A stretch of 64,000 nt of DNA from Desulfoluna sp942491485 (GCA_942491485.1 CALOAX010000021.1:1-64000); one strand, 5' to 3'. Numbered from the stretch's first letter, positions 53,361 to 61,924 are shown. Notes: generated by a model not told the origin, from the sequence alone. Translations and numbers: made by a program.

Positions 53361-53954
53361 CTATCCCTCCACCACCGCAGCCAGACGGGACACGCGCTCC
53401 AAAAAGGCATCTTGCCCGGCATCCGGAAGCCGCACAGTCAGACGCACCACCCCTGAAAAATCTTCACGGAGAACCTCTCCCCCATGCTTTTCAAGCTCAT
53501 GCTTCACCGACTTCAAATGCTCATACCCCATCTCCAGGTGCACGGGCTCCGAGGTTGCGTAAAAACTCGTGGGCAAACTCTCCAGACACAACTTCACCAG
53601 TCCGCCGTACGCCCGAACCAGACCGCCCGTCCCGAGCTTCTGACCGCTGGAATACCGGGTCACCACCACGGCAATCTCGCCGATGCCGCAATGGGTCAAC
53701 ACCTGATGCATGGGCGGACCGGCCGTGCCACGCGGCTCACCGTCATCCCCCATGCCCGACGCAGACGAGCCAGGTGGCCCCGCCACAAAGGCATGACAGT
53801 TGTGGGTGGCGTCACGGAACTCTTTTTTCAGGCTTTCCACGAACTCCCGGGCCTCGTCAGGAGTCTCCACACGCCGTGCCGTGGCGATAAACACACTCCC
53901 CTTGATCTTCTCCTCCACCCGGTGCTCACCTGCCGGAACCCTGTAACCATCCAT
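53361..53954 (-). CDS. IMPACT/YigZ family protein
   Basis: The 197-residue protein has the UPF0029 N-terminal domain (FIATARRVETPDEAREFV; CHAFV; DDGEPRGTAGPP; VVVTRYSSGQKLGTGGLVRAY) and a DUF1949 C-terminal domain. The family is linked to ribosome or translation control; the exact role is unsettled. The TAG stop directly precedes the helicase-exonuclease ATG, and its last codons contain GGAGGG, the ribosome site of that gene. Confidence 0.85.
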   Translation of the reverse strand: MDGYRVPAGEHRVEEKIKGSVFIATARRVETPDEAREFVESLKKEFRDATHNCHAFVAGPPGSSASGMGDDGEPRGTAGPPMHQVLTHCGIGEIAVVVTRYSSGQKLGTGGLVRAYGGLVKLCLESLPTSFYATSEPVHLEMGYEHLKSVKHELEKHGGEVLREDFSGVVRLTVRLPDAGQDAFLERVSRLAAVVEG

Positions 53955-53992
53955 GCGACCTCAACTCCTGTGCGTCTAAAGCAAAAAAACAC

Positions 53993-54150
53993 GCCTCCGG
54001 CGGGCAGGGGATAAATCCCCTGCACCCCAGGTTCGCGAATGCTCCAACCCTCGTGCCTCGGGTTGTCACATTCGCTGACGGGCTGCGCCCGTGAATACCG
54101 ACTGATGTGGTTCAACTTCCTTCGTGCAGCCCAAAGGGCGCTTCGTGGTC
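53993..54150. repeat. long-form capped element
   Basis: The cap faces the yigZ start; CAGGGG-ataaat-CCCCTG; main hairpin with CGAATG/CATTCG and loop variant TCGTGCCTC; ACGGGC-tgc-GCCCGT; and a degenerate GAAGCGCCC tail read in reverse. Confidence 0.8.
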
Positions 54151-54260
54151 TATCCCCGATAGCAGATCATGAAGGCGTCTGAAATCCGCGTGACTTTTCG
54201 CGGCAGAGCCGCCGGAGGCAACTTTGAGCTGAACCGTCATGAAAACGGCAACTATTTATG

Positions 54261-54358
54261 CCGTCTTCCCCGGCTGCTCGAAACGAAAAGGCCACGGTGT
54301 GGCTTCAAATTTCAGCCAATACTTCACCGCTTGTATGGACGAGTGACCGGGGATCCAT
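54261..54358. repeat. TCCCCGG inverted-repeat element, copy 1
   Basis: GTCTTCCCCGGCTGCTCGA at the left and GACGAGTGACCGGGGATCCA at the right form imperfect inverted ends; copy 2 at 61350-61404 has the same ends with a shorter middle. It recalls widespread hairpins of the GTCATTCCCGCG class. Confidence 0.55.
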
Positions 54359-54424
54359 GCTTGCAGCCATCCAACAACGGATAGCCATTTTCATTTGGCA
54401 GAGCAAAACGACCCATCGACCGAT

Positions 54425-54473
54425 ATCCTACCGGCATTGACCTATCCTATCACCTATATCCTATCACCCATCC
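54425..54473. repeat. degenerate heptamer tract (7 units)
   Basis: In-register units include CCTATCA, CCTATAT, CCTATCA, CCCATCC. The 13-mer CCTATCACCCATC is shared with the tracts at 9751 and 20642. Confidence 0.65.
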
Positions 54474-54852
54474 CCTTCGTATATACCCACCCCCCAAAAA
54501 GGATGCAACCGGCACCTCTTTTTCCCCTTGGTTTTTAGCCGATTTCGTGGTTTCCTGAATCATGAAGAACCAGTGATGCGCCCATGAGATGATGAGATGG
54601 CCCACACACCGAATCCCCATAAAGTTCAAGCCACCAGAGCTTGACTCCCTTTACCGGAGAGATTCCCTTGTCGTCTCTGTTCTACCCCGGATAGTTCCGA
54701 GCTAAGCCCTCAGACGTGGCATCACACACGGGAGACCATTGTGTGCTTTTATATTCTCCTGATATCTGATATATCAGAACGCAGGATCATCAACGCAACA
54801 CCTCCCGGAAACACCCGATTTTAAAAATTAGACCCATGAGGAGATGTGACCC

Positions 54853-55443
54853 ATGCCAGACCATCAGACCATTCGTATTCAGGAAACCGACGTGTTTGTT
54901 CGCAGAAGCGGGGAAGGAAAAGGCCAGAGTGTCATCTTCCTTCACGGGATGCGCTTCTCCTCCCTCAACTGGGAAGAGCTGGGCACCCTTGACCTGCTCG
55001 CCGACAAAGGCTTCGACGCCATCGCAGTGGATCTGCCCGGCTACGGCCAGTCCCCGAGAGCCGACGAGATCGCAATTGAAGAAGTGCTTCCCCTTATCAT
55101 CGAAGCCCTGGGCGTCGAAAAACCCGTCATCGTGGCTCCCTCATTTTCCGGCACCTACGCCCTGCCCGTGGTCTCCGAACACCCCTCGGACTTCACCGGC
55201 TTCGTGGCCCCGGCCCCCCTGGGCATCCCCGAAAACGCCGGAGCCCTCAAAGGAACATCCCTGCCCTTCCTCATCATCTGGGGCGATGACGACCCCATCG
55301 TCCCCGAAGAGAACGCCCACGTCCTCGACAGCGTCCTGGCCGACAGCCACGTGGTGATCCTCCCCGGCGGAGGCCACCCCACCTACATCAACCAGACCGA
55401 GACCTTCCACCGCCACCTGGTCCGGTTCCTGGAAAAGCTGTAA
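54853..55443 (+). CDS. alpha/beta hydrolase (CIB/ABHD14-like)
   Basis: This 196-residue protein has a compact alpha/beta-hydrolase fold: FLHGMRFSSLNW oxyanion loop, AVDLPGYGQS, the nucleophile in VAPSFSGTYAL (S-x-S-G, with the second Ser as nucleophile), an acid in IIWGDDDPIVP and His in LPGGGHPTY. It lacks a cap domain, as in the CIB/ABHD14 group. Substrate unknown. Monocistronic by position; the start ATG at 54853 follows GAGGAGATGTGACCC. Confidence 0.75.
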   Translation: MPDHQTIRIQETDVFVRRSGEGKGQSVIFLHGMRFSSLNWEELGTLDLLADKGFDAIAVDLPGYGQSPRADEIAIEEVLPLIIEALGVEKPVIVAPSFSGTYALPVVSEHPSDFTGFVAPAPLGIPENAGALKGTSLPFLIIWGDDDPIVPEENAHVLDSVLADSHVVILPGGGHPTYINQTETFHRHLVRFLEKL

Positions 55444-55457
55444 GGACGTAAAAGCGT

Positions 55458-55541
55458 GCCTCCGGCGGCGAGGTGAGCCACCTCGAAAGCTGATTGCCGC
55501 TGCGCTTTGCCCCTCGTTCCTCGGGTCAAATCGTAGCGGCC
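55458..55541. repeat. capped hairpin element
   Basis: The cap is 14 bp after the hydrolase stop; GAGGTG/CACCTC; main hairpin with GCCGCTGCG/CGTAGCGGC arms and TTTG/CAAA, loop TCGTTCCTC. Confidence 0.8.
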
Positions 55542-55653
55542 TTCCAGAGATCAATGGTTTTCTGAGCGCTGTCACTCTTTTCGTTGATTGTGGAAGCGTT
55601 CCGCCATAAACAGCGAGGCACGATCGCTAAAAGTCCAAACTTGTAGAAAAGTA

Positions 55654-55697
55654 AAAATGCGCGTTGAACCCATAAGGGTTAACGCGCATTTTTTTTA
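55654..55697 (+). terminator. strong bidirectional-looking terminator
   Basis: AAATGCGCGTTGAACCC and GGGTTAACGCGCATTT pair with one mismatch/bulge around ATAA, followed by eight Ts on the plus strand; the complement also starts with A-rich DNA. It is 210 bp after the hydrolase stop, so a short RNA between 55545 and 55697 is conceivable. Confidence 0.75.
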
Positions 55698-55847
55698 CAT
55701 CTCATCTCGGCACACCGGACAACCTCAAGGGCTCACCTACCCACAACGCAACGTGAGTACCTCTTAATCACAGCCATGGGTTCCTGCGGTATCCACGATA
55801 TGATGGTATGTGCCGCATCAAAGCCACTCCATTACAAGCACCCATTT

Positions 55848-55861
55848 CCCCCCCCCCCCCC
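55848..55861. repeat. C14 homopolymer
   Basis: Fourteen consecutive C in an intergenic region, just before MITE copy 2. It is either a slippage-prone tract or a length error. The 55698-55847 interval shows no gene. Confidence 0.8.
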
Positions 55862-55879
55862 GTGAAACGACGACTTTCC

Positions 55880-56032
55880 GTAGGATGGGCAAAGGTAGTG
55901 CCGTGCCCATCACAAATGGTGATAAACACCCATAACGAAAAAAAGAGATCGGGCTGCCGATATTTCGGTTCATATAATCGGTGGAGGTTAACCGACCCAT
56001 GATGGGCACGCCTCGCGCTTTGCCCATCCTAC
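55880..56032. mobile_element. MITE-like element, copy 2 (153 bp)
   Basis: Same perfect 15-bp ends and subterminal inverted segments as 45182-45333; the middle (for example GATCGG, GGAGGTTAA.CGACC) is also shared. One base longer than copy 1. Confidence 0.8.
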
Positions 56033-56082
56033 AGGGTTCCAACAGCCTTTCTCCCTCGGCCTCTGGGCGGGGAAGAAAGCCT

Positions 56083-56365
56083 GCCTCCGGCGCCAAGGTG
56101 TGCCACCTTGAAAGCTGGTTGTGAACCCGGAATTATTTACTAAGACCTGTTTGTCAAATGTTTCAAAATCTTGGTTCCCGACAAGACCGCCGGAGAAGAC
56201 GAAATGAAGAAACGGTCGTTACGCAAAACATGAAACGGGTCTCTTCTGAAAAAACGGTCGAATCACCTTACCCTTCGCGCGAATGCCTCAAAAGTGATTG
56301 CATCACAGCGACCTTCACGCATTCGCCATAGGGTTTCCAGGTGCCCCCACCTGGCCGCCGGAGGC
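56083..56365. repeat. double-capped region with decayed hairpins
   Basis: Left cap GCCTCCGGCGC with AAGGTG/CACCTT; remains of a GTTTGTCAAA module and a partial cap (GACCGCCGGAG, 56186); then CAGGTG-cccc-CACCTG and the right cap ending at 56365, facing the exported protein gene. Confidence 0.7.
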
Positions 56366-56395
56366 AACAATCATCCGAATAGTTGAGCAATCCGA

Positions 56396-56797
56396 TTAAT
56401 TTCGCGTGTAAACTTCCAGTATCGGAAACCGGCTCTTTCCGAATGAGACGGAGAAAGTGACGGTTTCCATGCTTTTAAGGGTCCGACTGTGCTTCAAGGG
56501 GGAATACCGCTCCCCGTTTGCAAACAGGGCCATGAGCTGGTTCTGCTGAAAAATCCGGGAGCCCGTCGATGTATTCTTCAAAGTGACCACAGCCCACCGA
56601 GCCCCTTCCTCGCTGCTCATCAAGACGTAGTTCACCACCTCAAAGTCACTGCGCTCCGGCTCAATATCCCCTTCGTTTTCAAAAAAGGTCTCAACATCCC
56701 CGGATACCGATCGGTCCACGGATAAAACGTCTTCGGCCATAGCCACGCTTGAAAAGCCAACGATTAAAACCAGCGTTAATAAAATTCTCTTCATCAA
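56396..56797 (-). CDS. small exported protein of unknown function
   Basis: This 133-residue protein has a typical signal peptide (about 1-22, SSVAMAED). The mature part is beta-rich (WAVVTLKNTS, then SMETVTFSVSFGKS), like a small immunoglobulin-type fold. No cysteines. Its ATG overlaps the rsuA stop (ATGA), so it is translated after it. Family not recognised. Confidence 0.6.
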   Translation of the reverse strand: MMKRILLTLVLIVGFSSVAMAEDVLSVDRSVSGDVETFFENEGDIEPERSDFEVVNYVLMSSEEGARWAVVTLKNTSTGSRIFQQNQLMALFANGERYSPLKHSRTLKSMETVTFSVSFGKSRFPILEVYTRN

Positions 56798-57495
56798 GCC
56801 CCCTCTCCCGCTGAAAATGAATTCACCTCATCAGCCGTTAAATACCGCCATTGCCCAACGTCAATATCCAAACGCACCTCTCCAATTTTCTCCCGGTGCA
56901 ATGAAACAACCCGGTTCCCCACAGCAGCAAACATACGCTTAACCTGGTGAAACTTACCCTCGGTTATGGTTAAACACACCTCATTGGGGCTGATAACATC
57001 CAACTTAGCCGGTAACGTCAGCCGATCCTCACCCTGCAGTTGGACACCATTTTCAAATTTCAACGCCACATCATCAGAAATAGCGTCACGCAAACCCACA
57101 CGGTACACTTTTTCACATCGCTTGTTAGGCGAGATGATATCAAACGACCAGCGCCCGTCATCCGTGATCAAGACCAACCCCGTTGTGTCTGCATCCAAAC
57201 GTCCGGCGATATGAAGTTCTGAGGCTCTATCAATGCCTGTACCATTGAATAAAGAGGGATACGCTTCGTCTACATTTGAACAAATGGTGCCAGGCGGTTT
57301 ATGCATCACGATGTAACGAAAGCTGCGAGCTTTAAGCCTCTGACCGTTCAGGACAATCGTGTTGTTTTCATGAACCTGAACCGCCTCACTTGTCATGACG
57401 CAATCATTAACGATCACCTCCCCGGCATGAATAACCCGGGTCGCTTCAGCCCTCGTTAATTCGGTACTCTTACAGATAAATCTATCAAGGCGCAT
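56794..57495 (-). CDS. rsuA: 16S rRNA pseudouridine synthase RsuA
   Basis: The 233-residue protein has an N-terminal S4 domain (MRLDRFICKSTELTRAEA) and a catalytic domain with HIAGRLDADTTGLVLITDDG, whose Asp is the catalytic residue, followed by KVYRV and GKFHQVKRMF. Length and motif match RsuA (16S position 516). The start at 57495 fits the S4 domain; the in-frame extension to 57630 is repeat DNA. It forms an operon with the exported protein. Confidence 0.85.
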   Translation of the reverse strand: MRLDRFICKSTELTRAEATRVIHAGEVIVNDCVMTSEAVQVHENNTIVLNGQRLKARSFRYIVMHKPPGTICSNVDEAYPSLFNGTGIDRASELHIAGRLDADTTGLVLITDDGRWSFDIISPNKRCEKVYRVGLRDAISDDVALKFENGVQLQGEDRLTLPAKLDVISPNEVCLTITEGKFHQVKRMFAAVGNRVVSLHREKIGEVRLDIDVGQWRYLTADEVNSFSAGEGA

Positions 57496-57537
57496 AACAG
57501 AACAGCCTTCTATGGTCAAAGTGACTCCAAAGAACTG

Positions 57538-57626
57538 GCCTCCGGCAGCAAGGGGCTGAGCCCCTTGACCCCAGATTACAGAATCAATTTGAACCTCGTT
57601 CCTCGGCTCCAATTGATTCTGCCAGT
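57538..57626. repeat. capped hairpin element with divergent stem
   Basis: Cap GCCTCCGGCAG, AAGGGG-ctgag-CCCCTT hairpin and a main hairpin whose arms are CAGAATCAATT/AATTGATTCTG around TCGTTCCTC. The AT-rich stem is unlike any other copy but still pairs. Confidence 0.85.
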
Positions 57627-57639
57627 TCAAAGAAACGTG

Positions 57640-57864
57640 GAGTCACAGTCAAATAAAAATCAAACTTGTCGATTACAGTTTAAATTCGATAAAGCACTTA
57701 TCTTGTTTGGGAGAAGGACCTTGCCTTGGCTCTTGAAGTCGTGCCGGAGTTTCTTCCTCTAACCAGACTAAAATCCTGGAATAACTTGACCCGCTTGAGG
57801 CCGCATAGTTAGAAGGCTGATGATATCTGGTTACCCATTGATATTTAAATGTTTGGAGCAGGTA
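57640..57864 (+). ncRNA. candidate bridge RNA / left end of the IS110 element
   Basis: The 225 bp between the repeat and the transposase start are AT-richer than the neighbours and contain no ORF. In IS110-group elements the bridge RNA is transcribed from the non-coding end before the recombinase gene. No secondary structure was computed; the call rests on position only. Confidence 0.35.
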
Positions 57865-59112
57865 GTGCAGAAATTTTATTTAGGTTGTGATGTCAGCAAA
57901 GGTTACTCAGATTTTGTCATCATCGATGATCAAATGAACTGTGTGGAAGAAAATTTCCAATTAGACGATACAGCCACAGGTCACGCGGAGCTTAGTGAAC
58001 GTATATCCGCTTTCTTTGAAAAACATCCTTCGGCCACATTGTATGCCGCCGTGGAAAGCACTGGTGGCTATGAAGATAACTGGTATGCCTTTCTCTTGAG
58101 GCAGCAGGGAAAGTTCAACTTGCACGCTGCCAGGGTGAACCCCAATGGAATCGCCCATGACAATAAAGCGGGAATGATTCGAAACCTGACCGATAAGATC
58201 AGTGCTCGGAGTGTGGCTGAATATCAAATCCGTCATCCAGATAAAATCCCATATGGCAAGAGAGATCCGAACAAAAGTCTGAAGAAAATGTGGGGTCGAT
58301 ACAGGAGTTTAATAAAGCCGATGGGGGTCCTTCTCAATGAACTTGAGTCGCTTCTCTACAGCGCAAACCCCGAGTTGTTGCCATATTATCGATCACGAAT
58401 GCCACAATGGCTGATGCTGCTTTTACTGAAATACCCAACAGCCAAGATGCTTGCTCGGGCAAGGGTAGCGACTGTCGCATCAATCCCATTCTTAAAGAAG
58501 CCCCTTGCATCGGTACTCGTTAAAAATGCTAAGGCCAGTACAGCGGAAGAATCTGATGATTTAACAGCATTTTTGGTTAGTTCCACGGTCTCCCAAATTG
58601 CGTCTCTGTCGAAACAGATCACTATATTTGAGCAGCGTTTTGAAAAAGAGTGTGATTGGCCCGAGGTGCAGTTGCTGATGAGTATCAATGGAGTTGGGCG
58701 TATGACAGCCATCGTGTTGATGCTTTACATAGAGGACATTACGCGGTTTAAGTCCGCTAAAAAACTGGCTTCTTTTTTGGGCGTTCACCCTGAGCTTAAG
58801 CTCAGCGGGGACGGCTCAAAAAAGGGTAGCTATAAAATGAGCAAGAAAGGCCAAAAAGCCCCAAGGGCAATGCTTTATATGTCTGTTCTTGCAGGGTTGT
58901 CGAAGGGGAGCCGCAATGATGTCATAAAGCGTATATACGATGAAAAGAGAGCTTCCGGCATGGTTGCAAAAGCAGCCATTGGGGTGTGCATTCATAAGCT
59001 TGTCAGGTTGGCCTATGGCGTCCGCGCAGCCTGTCCAGCAAACCTTTCGATCCGGCTATTGATGACAAGAATCGTGAGAAGAGCAAACCAGCTGAAAAAC
59101 CGGTGCCCTTGA
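57865..59112 (+). CDS. IS110 family transposase (DEDD recombinase)
   Basis: The 415-residue protein has an N-terminal RuvC-like domain (LGCDVSKGYSDF; YAAVESTGGYE; RNLTDKISARSVAEY) and a C-terminal Transposase_20 domain (LLMSINGVGRMTAIVLM) with the serine region LKLSGDGSKKGSYKMSKKG. The usual fourth acidic residue of the DEDD set (DxxD) is a Ser here (TDKIS), as in some IS110 subgroups. The GTG at 57865 is chosen from GGAGCAGGTA just before it. Lower GC than flanks, fitting a mobile element. It appears intact. Confidence 0.87.
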   Translation: MQKFYLGCDVSKGYSDFVIIDDQMNCVEENFQLDDTATGHAELSERISAFFEKHPSATLYAAVESTGGYEDNWYAFLLRQQGKFNLHAARVNPNGIAHDNKAGMIRNLTDKISARSVAEYQIRHPDKIPYGKRDPNKSLKKMWGRYRSLIKPMGVLLNELESLLYSANPELLPYYRSRMPQWLMLLLLKYPTAKMLARARVATVASIPFLKKPLASVLVKNAKASTAEESDDLTAFLVSSTVSQIASLSKQITIFEQRFEKECDWPEVQLLMSINGVGRMTAIVLMLYIEDITRFKSAKKLASFLGVHPELKLSGDGSKKGSYKMSKKGQKAPRAMLYMSVLAGLSKGSRNDVIKRIYDEKRASGMVAKAAIGVCIHKLVRLAYGVRAACPANLSIRLLMTRIVRRANQLKNRCP

Positions 59113-59549
59113 GCAAGGATAGGCGGTATCAGGGGTTTGATACAGCGGCCCCTGTCTCAAGGCGCCAGAACAAAAAAAGAGCAAGCAGATCAAGTCCCAA
59201 GAGCTGCTGTCGGGATAGAGAAAAGATCATGCTCAAAAATAACGAACAGAAAGGGGGGGGTGATGTGGTGGGTTGATGTGGTGAGGGGGGGCTTTACCGA
59301 ATTTAAGGAGGATGGGGGCCAAGGGAATTGGCCAAAGTCGTGGCGGCCGAGGTGAGCAAACTCGCTTGAGGGGGGGGGTGCACGGGATGGGAGCTCTTGT
59401 TGCGCCTGCGTATAATCTCTAGACGGAAGTGGTGGTAACGTGGGCCGCGGGGGCTTCCCGGCCAGTGGGCGAAGGAGGGGGGGTTGGGATTGACTTTTAG
59501 GCCCGGGCCGGGGGGGTTTTAGGAGTTTCGAAGGGTTTTTAGCTGGGAT
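59113..59549. other. anomalous G-rich region beside the IS110 element
   Basis: From about 59250 to 59560 the plus strand has many G runs (8, 7, 9, 7, 7 and 6 G) and no intact ORF. The complement contains a garbled match to an antitoxin HTH: GTCAATCCCAAC followed by CACTGG at 59465-59494, as in VNPN...W. Either the region is decayed or the sequence is poor. The right end of the IS lies somewhere in 59113-59250. Confidence 0.6.
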
Positions 59550-59645
59550 TTAAGGAGGGGGGCGGCTTGGGGGCTGTTTTCCTTGAATCATCTCAGCCCC
59601 TTCTTCCATGCTTTTCACAAGCTCATCAAACTGTTTCTTTTCCAT
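59550..59645 (-). pseudogene. truncated HigA/XRE-type antitoxin
   Basis: The first 28 codons (MEKKQFDELVKSMEEGAEMI, then QGKQPPSR) look like the start of a HigA-type antitoxin. The frame then ends in PPP-stop at 59550, without the HTH domain. Traces of the missing part can be read in another frame downstream. The ATG is 8 bp after the toxin stop, the usual higBA order. A gene break by mutation or by sequence error are both possible. Confidence 0.6.
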
Positions 59646-59653
59646 GTATGCAC

Positions 59654-59974
59654 CTATCGCTTTGGGGAAAAACTTTTTGACATCTGACGCAGGACATCGA
59701 CCTGATCTCGGGTCAAATCAGCCACCTGATTCTTTTTATAAGCAAAAAGCATCAAGATGGTGTCACCGGTAACATTATAATAGATGACACGTATTCCGCC
59801 CCGCTTACCTGATCCAGGAATTCGCCATCGTAATTTTCTCAATCCGCCGCTGTACCGAATGACATCCCCGACATTTTGGTTCAGCACCAATACGGACTGA
59901 AGCTCTTTGTACTGAGCATCCGTCATGAGTTGCGTAATCTGCTTGGTGAAAACACTGGTCTCCCAGATCTCCAT
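59654..59974 (-). CDS. RelE/HigB-type toxin
   Basis: This 106-residue RelE-superfamily protein (MEIWETSVFTKQITQLM; GGLRKLRWRIPGSGKRGGIRVIYY; ILMLFAYKKNQ) is of the kind that cleaves mRNA on ribosomes. The Arg/Lys/Tyr-rich core is intact. With its antitoxin apparently broken it should be toxic, so either the antitoxin sequence is wrong or control comes from elsewhere. Confidence 0.75.
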   Translation of the reverse strand: MEIWETSVFTKQITQLMTDAQYKELQSVLVLNQNVGDVIRYSGGLRKLRWRIPGSGKRGGIRVIYYNVTGDTILMLFAYKKNQVADLTRDQVDVLRQMSKSFSPKR

Positions 59975-60096
59975 AGGCTCTCACGTCATGTCATCGTTAT
60001 AATTATAGTACCCCAATGAGGTAGCACCGTCAATAAACAGGCCCCTCGTCACATTCGAGATTACTAAGGAACACTCAACAACCCCACAGGTTACAT

Positions 60097-60585
60097 CTAC
60101 AGAGCTGCGTCAACATGTTCCCCCCTGTACACAACCTTAAATCGCTCTTTGACCAGGACCATCTCTTCGGACGGCTCAATACCCAACCCGTCGCACTCTT
60201 TTTTGAAAAACTCCCAATGCGCCTCACGCCACCAGGCAAGGCTCCGGTCGCCCTCCCCTTCGACCATGGCAAAGGCCTCATCCACATCGCAGAACCGACA
60301 CTCCGACACGGAAGTGATCTCGATGATGGACGTGGGCTCCCCAGACCAATCGGTGACGACCTGCAGGTGCCCCACCTCCGGCATGGGCTCTTTCCCCGAC
60401 TCGACCCAATATTTCATGCTGCACCCGGCAACCTTGATGCCTCGCCGGATCAGGTCGGAACAGATGTTTGCCGACGCTTCGTCGGCACAAAAACAATCGG
60501 CGCTGAAGGAGGTATATTTTTCTCGATCTTGCTCAGAGAGTGTTGCGAGGAATGAATCCAAGTATTTTTTTGATCGGTCATCCAT
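60097..60585 (-). CDS. ASCH domain protein
   Basis: This 162-residue protein begins MDDRSKKYLDSFLATLSEQD. The ASCH fold is seen in KYWVESGKEPMPEVGHLQVVTDW, then SIIEITSVSECRFCDVDEAF and the terminal FKVVYRG. ASCH proteins bind RNA or hydrolyse N4-acetylcytidine; which applies here is unknown. The ATG at 60585 has AAGGA 11 nt upstream; the upstream frame is repeat DNA. Confidence 0.75.
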   Translation of the reverse strand: MDDRSKKYLDSFLATLSEQDREKYTSFSADCFCADEASANICSDLIRRGIKVAGCSMKYWVESGKEPMPEVGHLQVVTDWSGEPTSIIEITSVSECRFCDVDEAFAMVEGEGDRSLAWWREAHWEFFKKECDGLGIEPSEEMVLVKERFKVVYRGEHVDAAL

Positions 60586-60645
60586 GACGAAGAGTTCCTT
60601 CGATAAAAACGCGCCTTTTATGATCAAAATGCTTGGCAAAAGAGT

Positions 60646-60740
60646 GCATCCGGCGGCAAGGTGCGCCATCTTGAAATCACACAGAAAACCTGTTTGTCAA
60701 ACTTTTCAAAAGTTTGGCCCCCGGCAGGGCCGCCGGAGGC
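60646..60740. repeat. short double-capped element (95 bp)
   Basis: The left cap is damaged (GCATCCGGCGG), then AAGGTGCGCCATCTT, a GTTTGTCAAACTTTTCAAAAGTTT module, CCCCGGCAGGG and the right cap ending at 60740, facing the VOC gene end. It is the shortest double-capped copy. Confidence 0.8.
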
Positions 60741-60758
60741 ATTCTTTTTTATACGATT

Positions 60759-61187
60759 CTAAGATGCATCCAGGTAAACATCGCCCTTCTCATCTATCTT
60801 CCAGAACGGGTTGTATGCCACTTCCCAAAGGTGCCCGTCCGGGTCGGCAAAATACCCGGAATACCCGCCCCAGAAAACCTCCTGTGCGGGTTTGGCGATT
60901 CGAGCCCCAGCACCCTTTGCCTGCGCCAAGGTGGCATCCACCTCTTCTTTGCTTCGGGCACAATAGGCAAGGGTCATACCGGAAAACCCTGCCCGTTCAT
61001 TGGACACCTGCGCGTCTTCTGCCAACGTATCCATGGGATAAAGGGCAAAAATCAACCCATTGAGCTGAAAGAACCGGATCTGCTCCTGGGCAGAACTCAA
61101 CGTCCACCCCAGCCCCTCTTCGTAAAACCGCTGCGAGCGATCCAAATCGGCGACACCAAGTGTCACCACACTCATTCGTTGTTCCAT
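60759..61187 (-). CDS. VOC (glyoxalase/bleomycin resistance) family protein
   Basis: The 142-residue protein has two beta-alpha-beta-beta-beta modules: VVTLGVADLDRSQRFYEEGLGW and GGYSGYFADPDGHLWEVAYNP. The DPDGHLWE strand carries a Glu metal ligand. Typical length for this superfamily; substrate unknown. Confidence 0.8.
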   Translation of the reverse strand: MEQRMSVVTLGVADLDRSQRFYEEGLGWTLSSAQEQIRFFQLNGLIFALYPMDTLAEDAQVSNERAGFSGMTLAYCARSKEEVDATLAQAKGAGARIAKPAQEVFWGGYSGYFADPDGHLWEVAYNPFWKIDEKGDVYLDAS

Positions 61188-61225
61188 AACGTGAGATTCC
61201 TGTTATCAACATTCGTTAAAAGCAT

Positions 61226-61329
61226 GCCTCCGGCGGGCAGGGGCTGAGCCCCTGCACCCCAGTCTCGCAAATGCTCTGAACCCTCGTTCCTCGGGTTCTT
61301 CACATTTGCTGACGGGCTTCGTCCGTGAG
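61226..61329. repeat. capped hairpin element
   Basis: The cap faces the VOC start; CAGGGG-ctgag-CCCCTG; main hairpin with GCAAATG/CATTTGC and AACCC/GGGTT around TCGTTCCTC; ACGGGC-ttc-GTCCGT. Confidence 0.8.
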
Positions 61330-61349
61330 GTTTCATTGGTGTTTCTTAT

Positions 61350-61404
61350 ACCGTCTTCCCCGGCTGATCGACTCTCTTGGAATATCGAGTGACCGGGGAT
61401 CCAT
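61350..61404. repeat. TCCCCGG inverted-repeat element, copy 2
   Basis: Ends TCCCCGGctgaTCGA and TCGAgtgaCCGGGGA form a long imperfect palindrome with a short middle; see copy 1 at 54261. Confidence 0.6.
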
Positions 61405-61465
61405 GTGTGCATACCGTCACCGTGTGGGGGGCCCCATTGTGAGAACCCGTTTCATCCCACACCGA

Positions 61466-61924
61466 TTATTGGGGGACACCATTGCCATTTGGTGGCAACG
61501 AATGCCACCCGGCCCGGGTCCCTGCGATGCAGACAAGCCCCATCAGAAGCGACCCCAGGGATAAAACGACAAATCGCGGGGCAATCGGAATAGAGCTTTC
61601 AAGAAAGCCCATCACAACAAGGGCTTCCGGTATTAATAAGAGCCCCCTAAGGGTATAGACGACGCTGATGATGACAAGCATGGGCTTTACCCACGGCAAC
61701 GCCCGAATATACCCGGCCCCTGACAAGGCATACAACCCGAACACCGTCAGGATGCCTGCCACACCAAACCCCACCAGAACAAGGGCAAACATATTGGCGA
61801 CCAGGGATTCAGGTGCACCAAAATAGAGACTCAACGACGGTGAAAAAACAATCACCGCCTGAAACACCGCAAAGGCAAGGGTCACCCCTCCTGTAAAACC
61901 CAACAACTTCCTGTAAGCCCCCAT
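61466..61924 (-). CDS. four-helix membrane protein
   Basis: The 152-residue protein starts MGAYRKLLGFTGGVTLAF and has four predicted membrane helices (about 9-30, 42-67, 78-97 and 115-135). AGGAG lies 8 nt before the ATG at 61924. Family not recognised; it resembles small DUF4345-like integral membrane proteins only in layout. The region upstream (61925-62281) contains repeats only. Confidence 0.6.
   Translation of the reverse strand: MGAYRKLLGFTGGVTLAFAVFQAVIVFSPSLSLYFGAPESLVANMFALVLVGFGVAGILTVFGLYALSGAGYIRALPWVKPMLVIISVVYTLRGLLLIPEALVVMGFLESSIPIAPRFVVLSLGSLLMGLVCIAGTRAGWHSLPPNGNGVPQ

Larger units (their letters stand above)
53955..54852. other. long intergenic region rich in repeats
   Basis: No gene supported in 898 bp. 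It contains a long-form capped element (53993-54150), a cap remnant (54201-54219), a TTCCCCGG-type inverted repeat (54261-54358), a heptamer tract (54425-54473), and a 14-bp palindrome TCTGATATATCAGA (54766-54779) 74 bp before the hydrolase gene. Confidence 0.6.
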
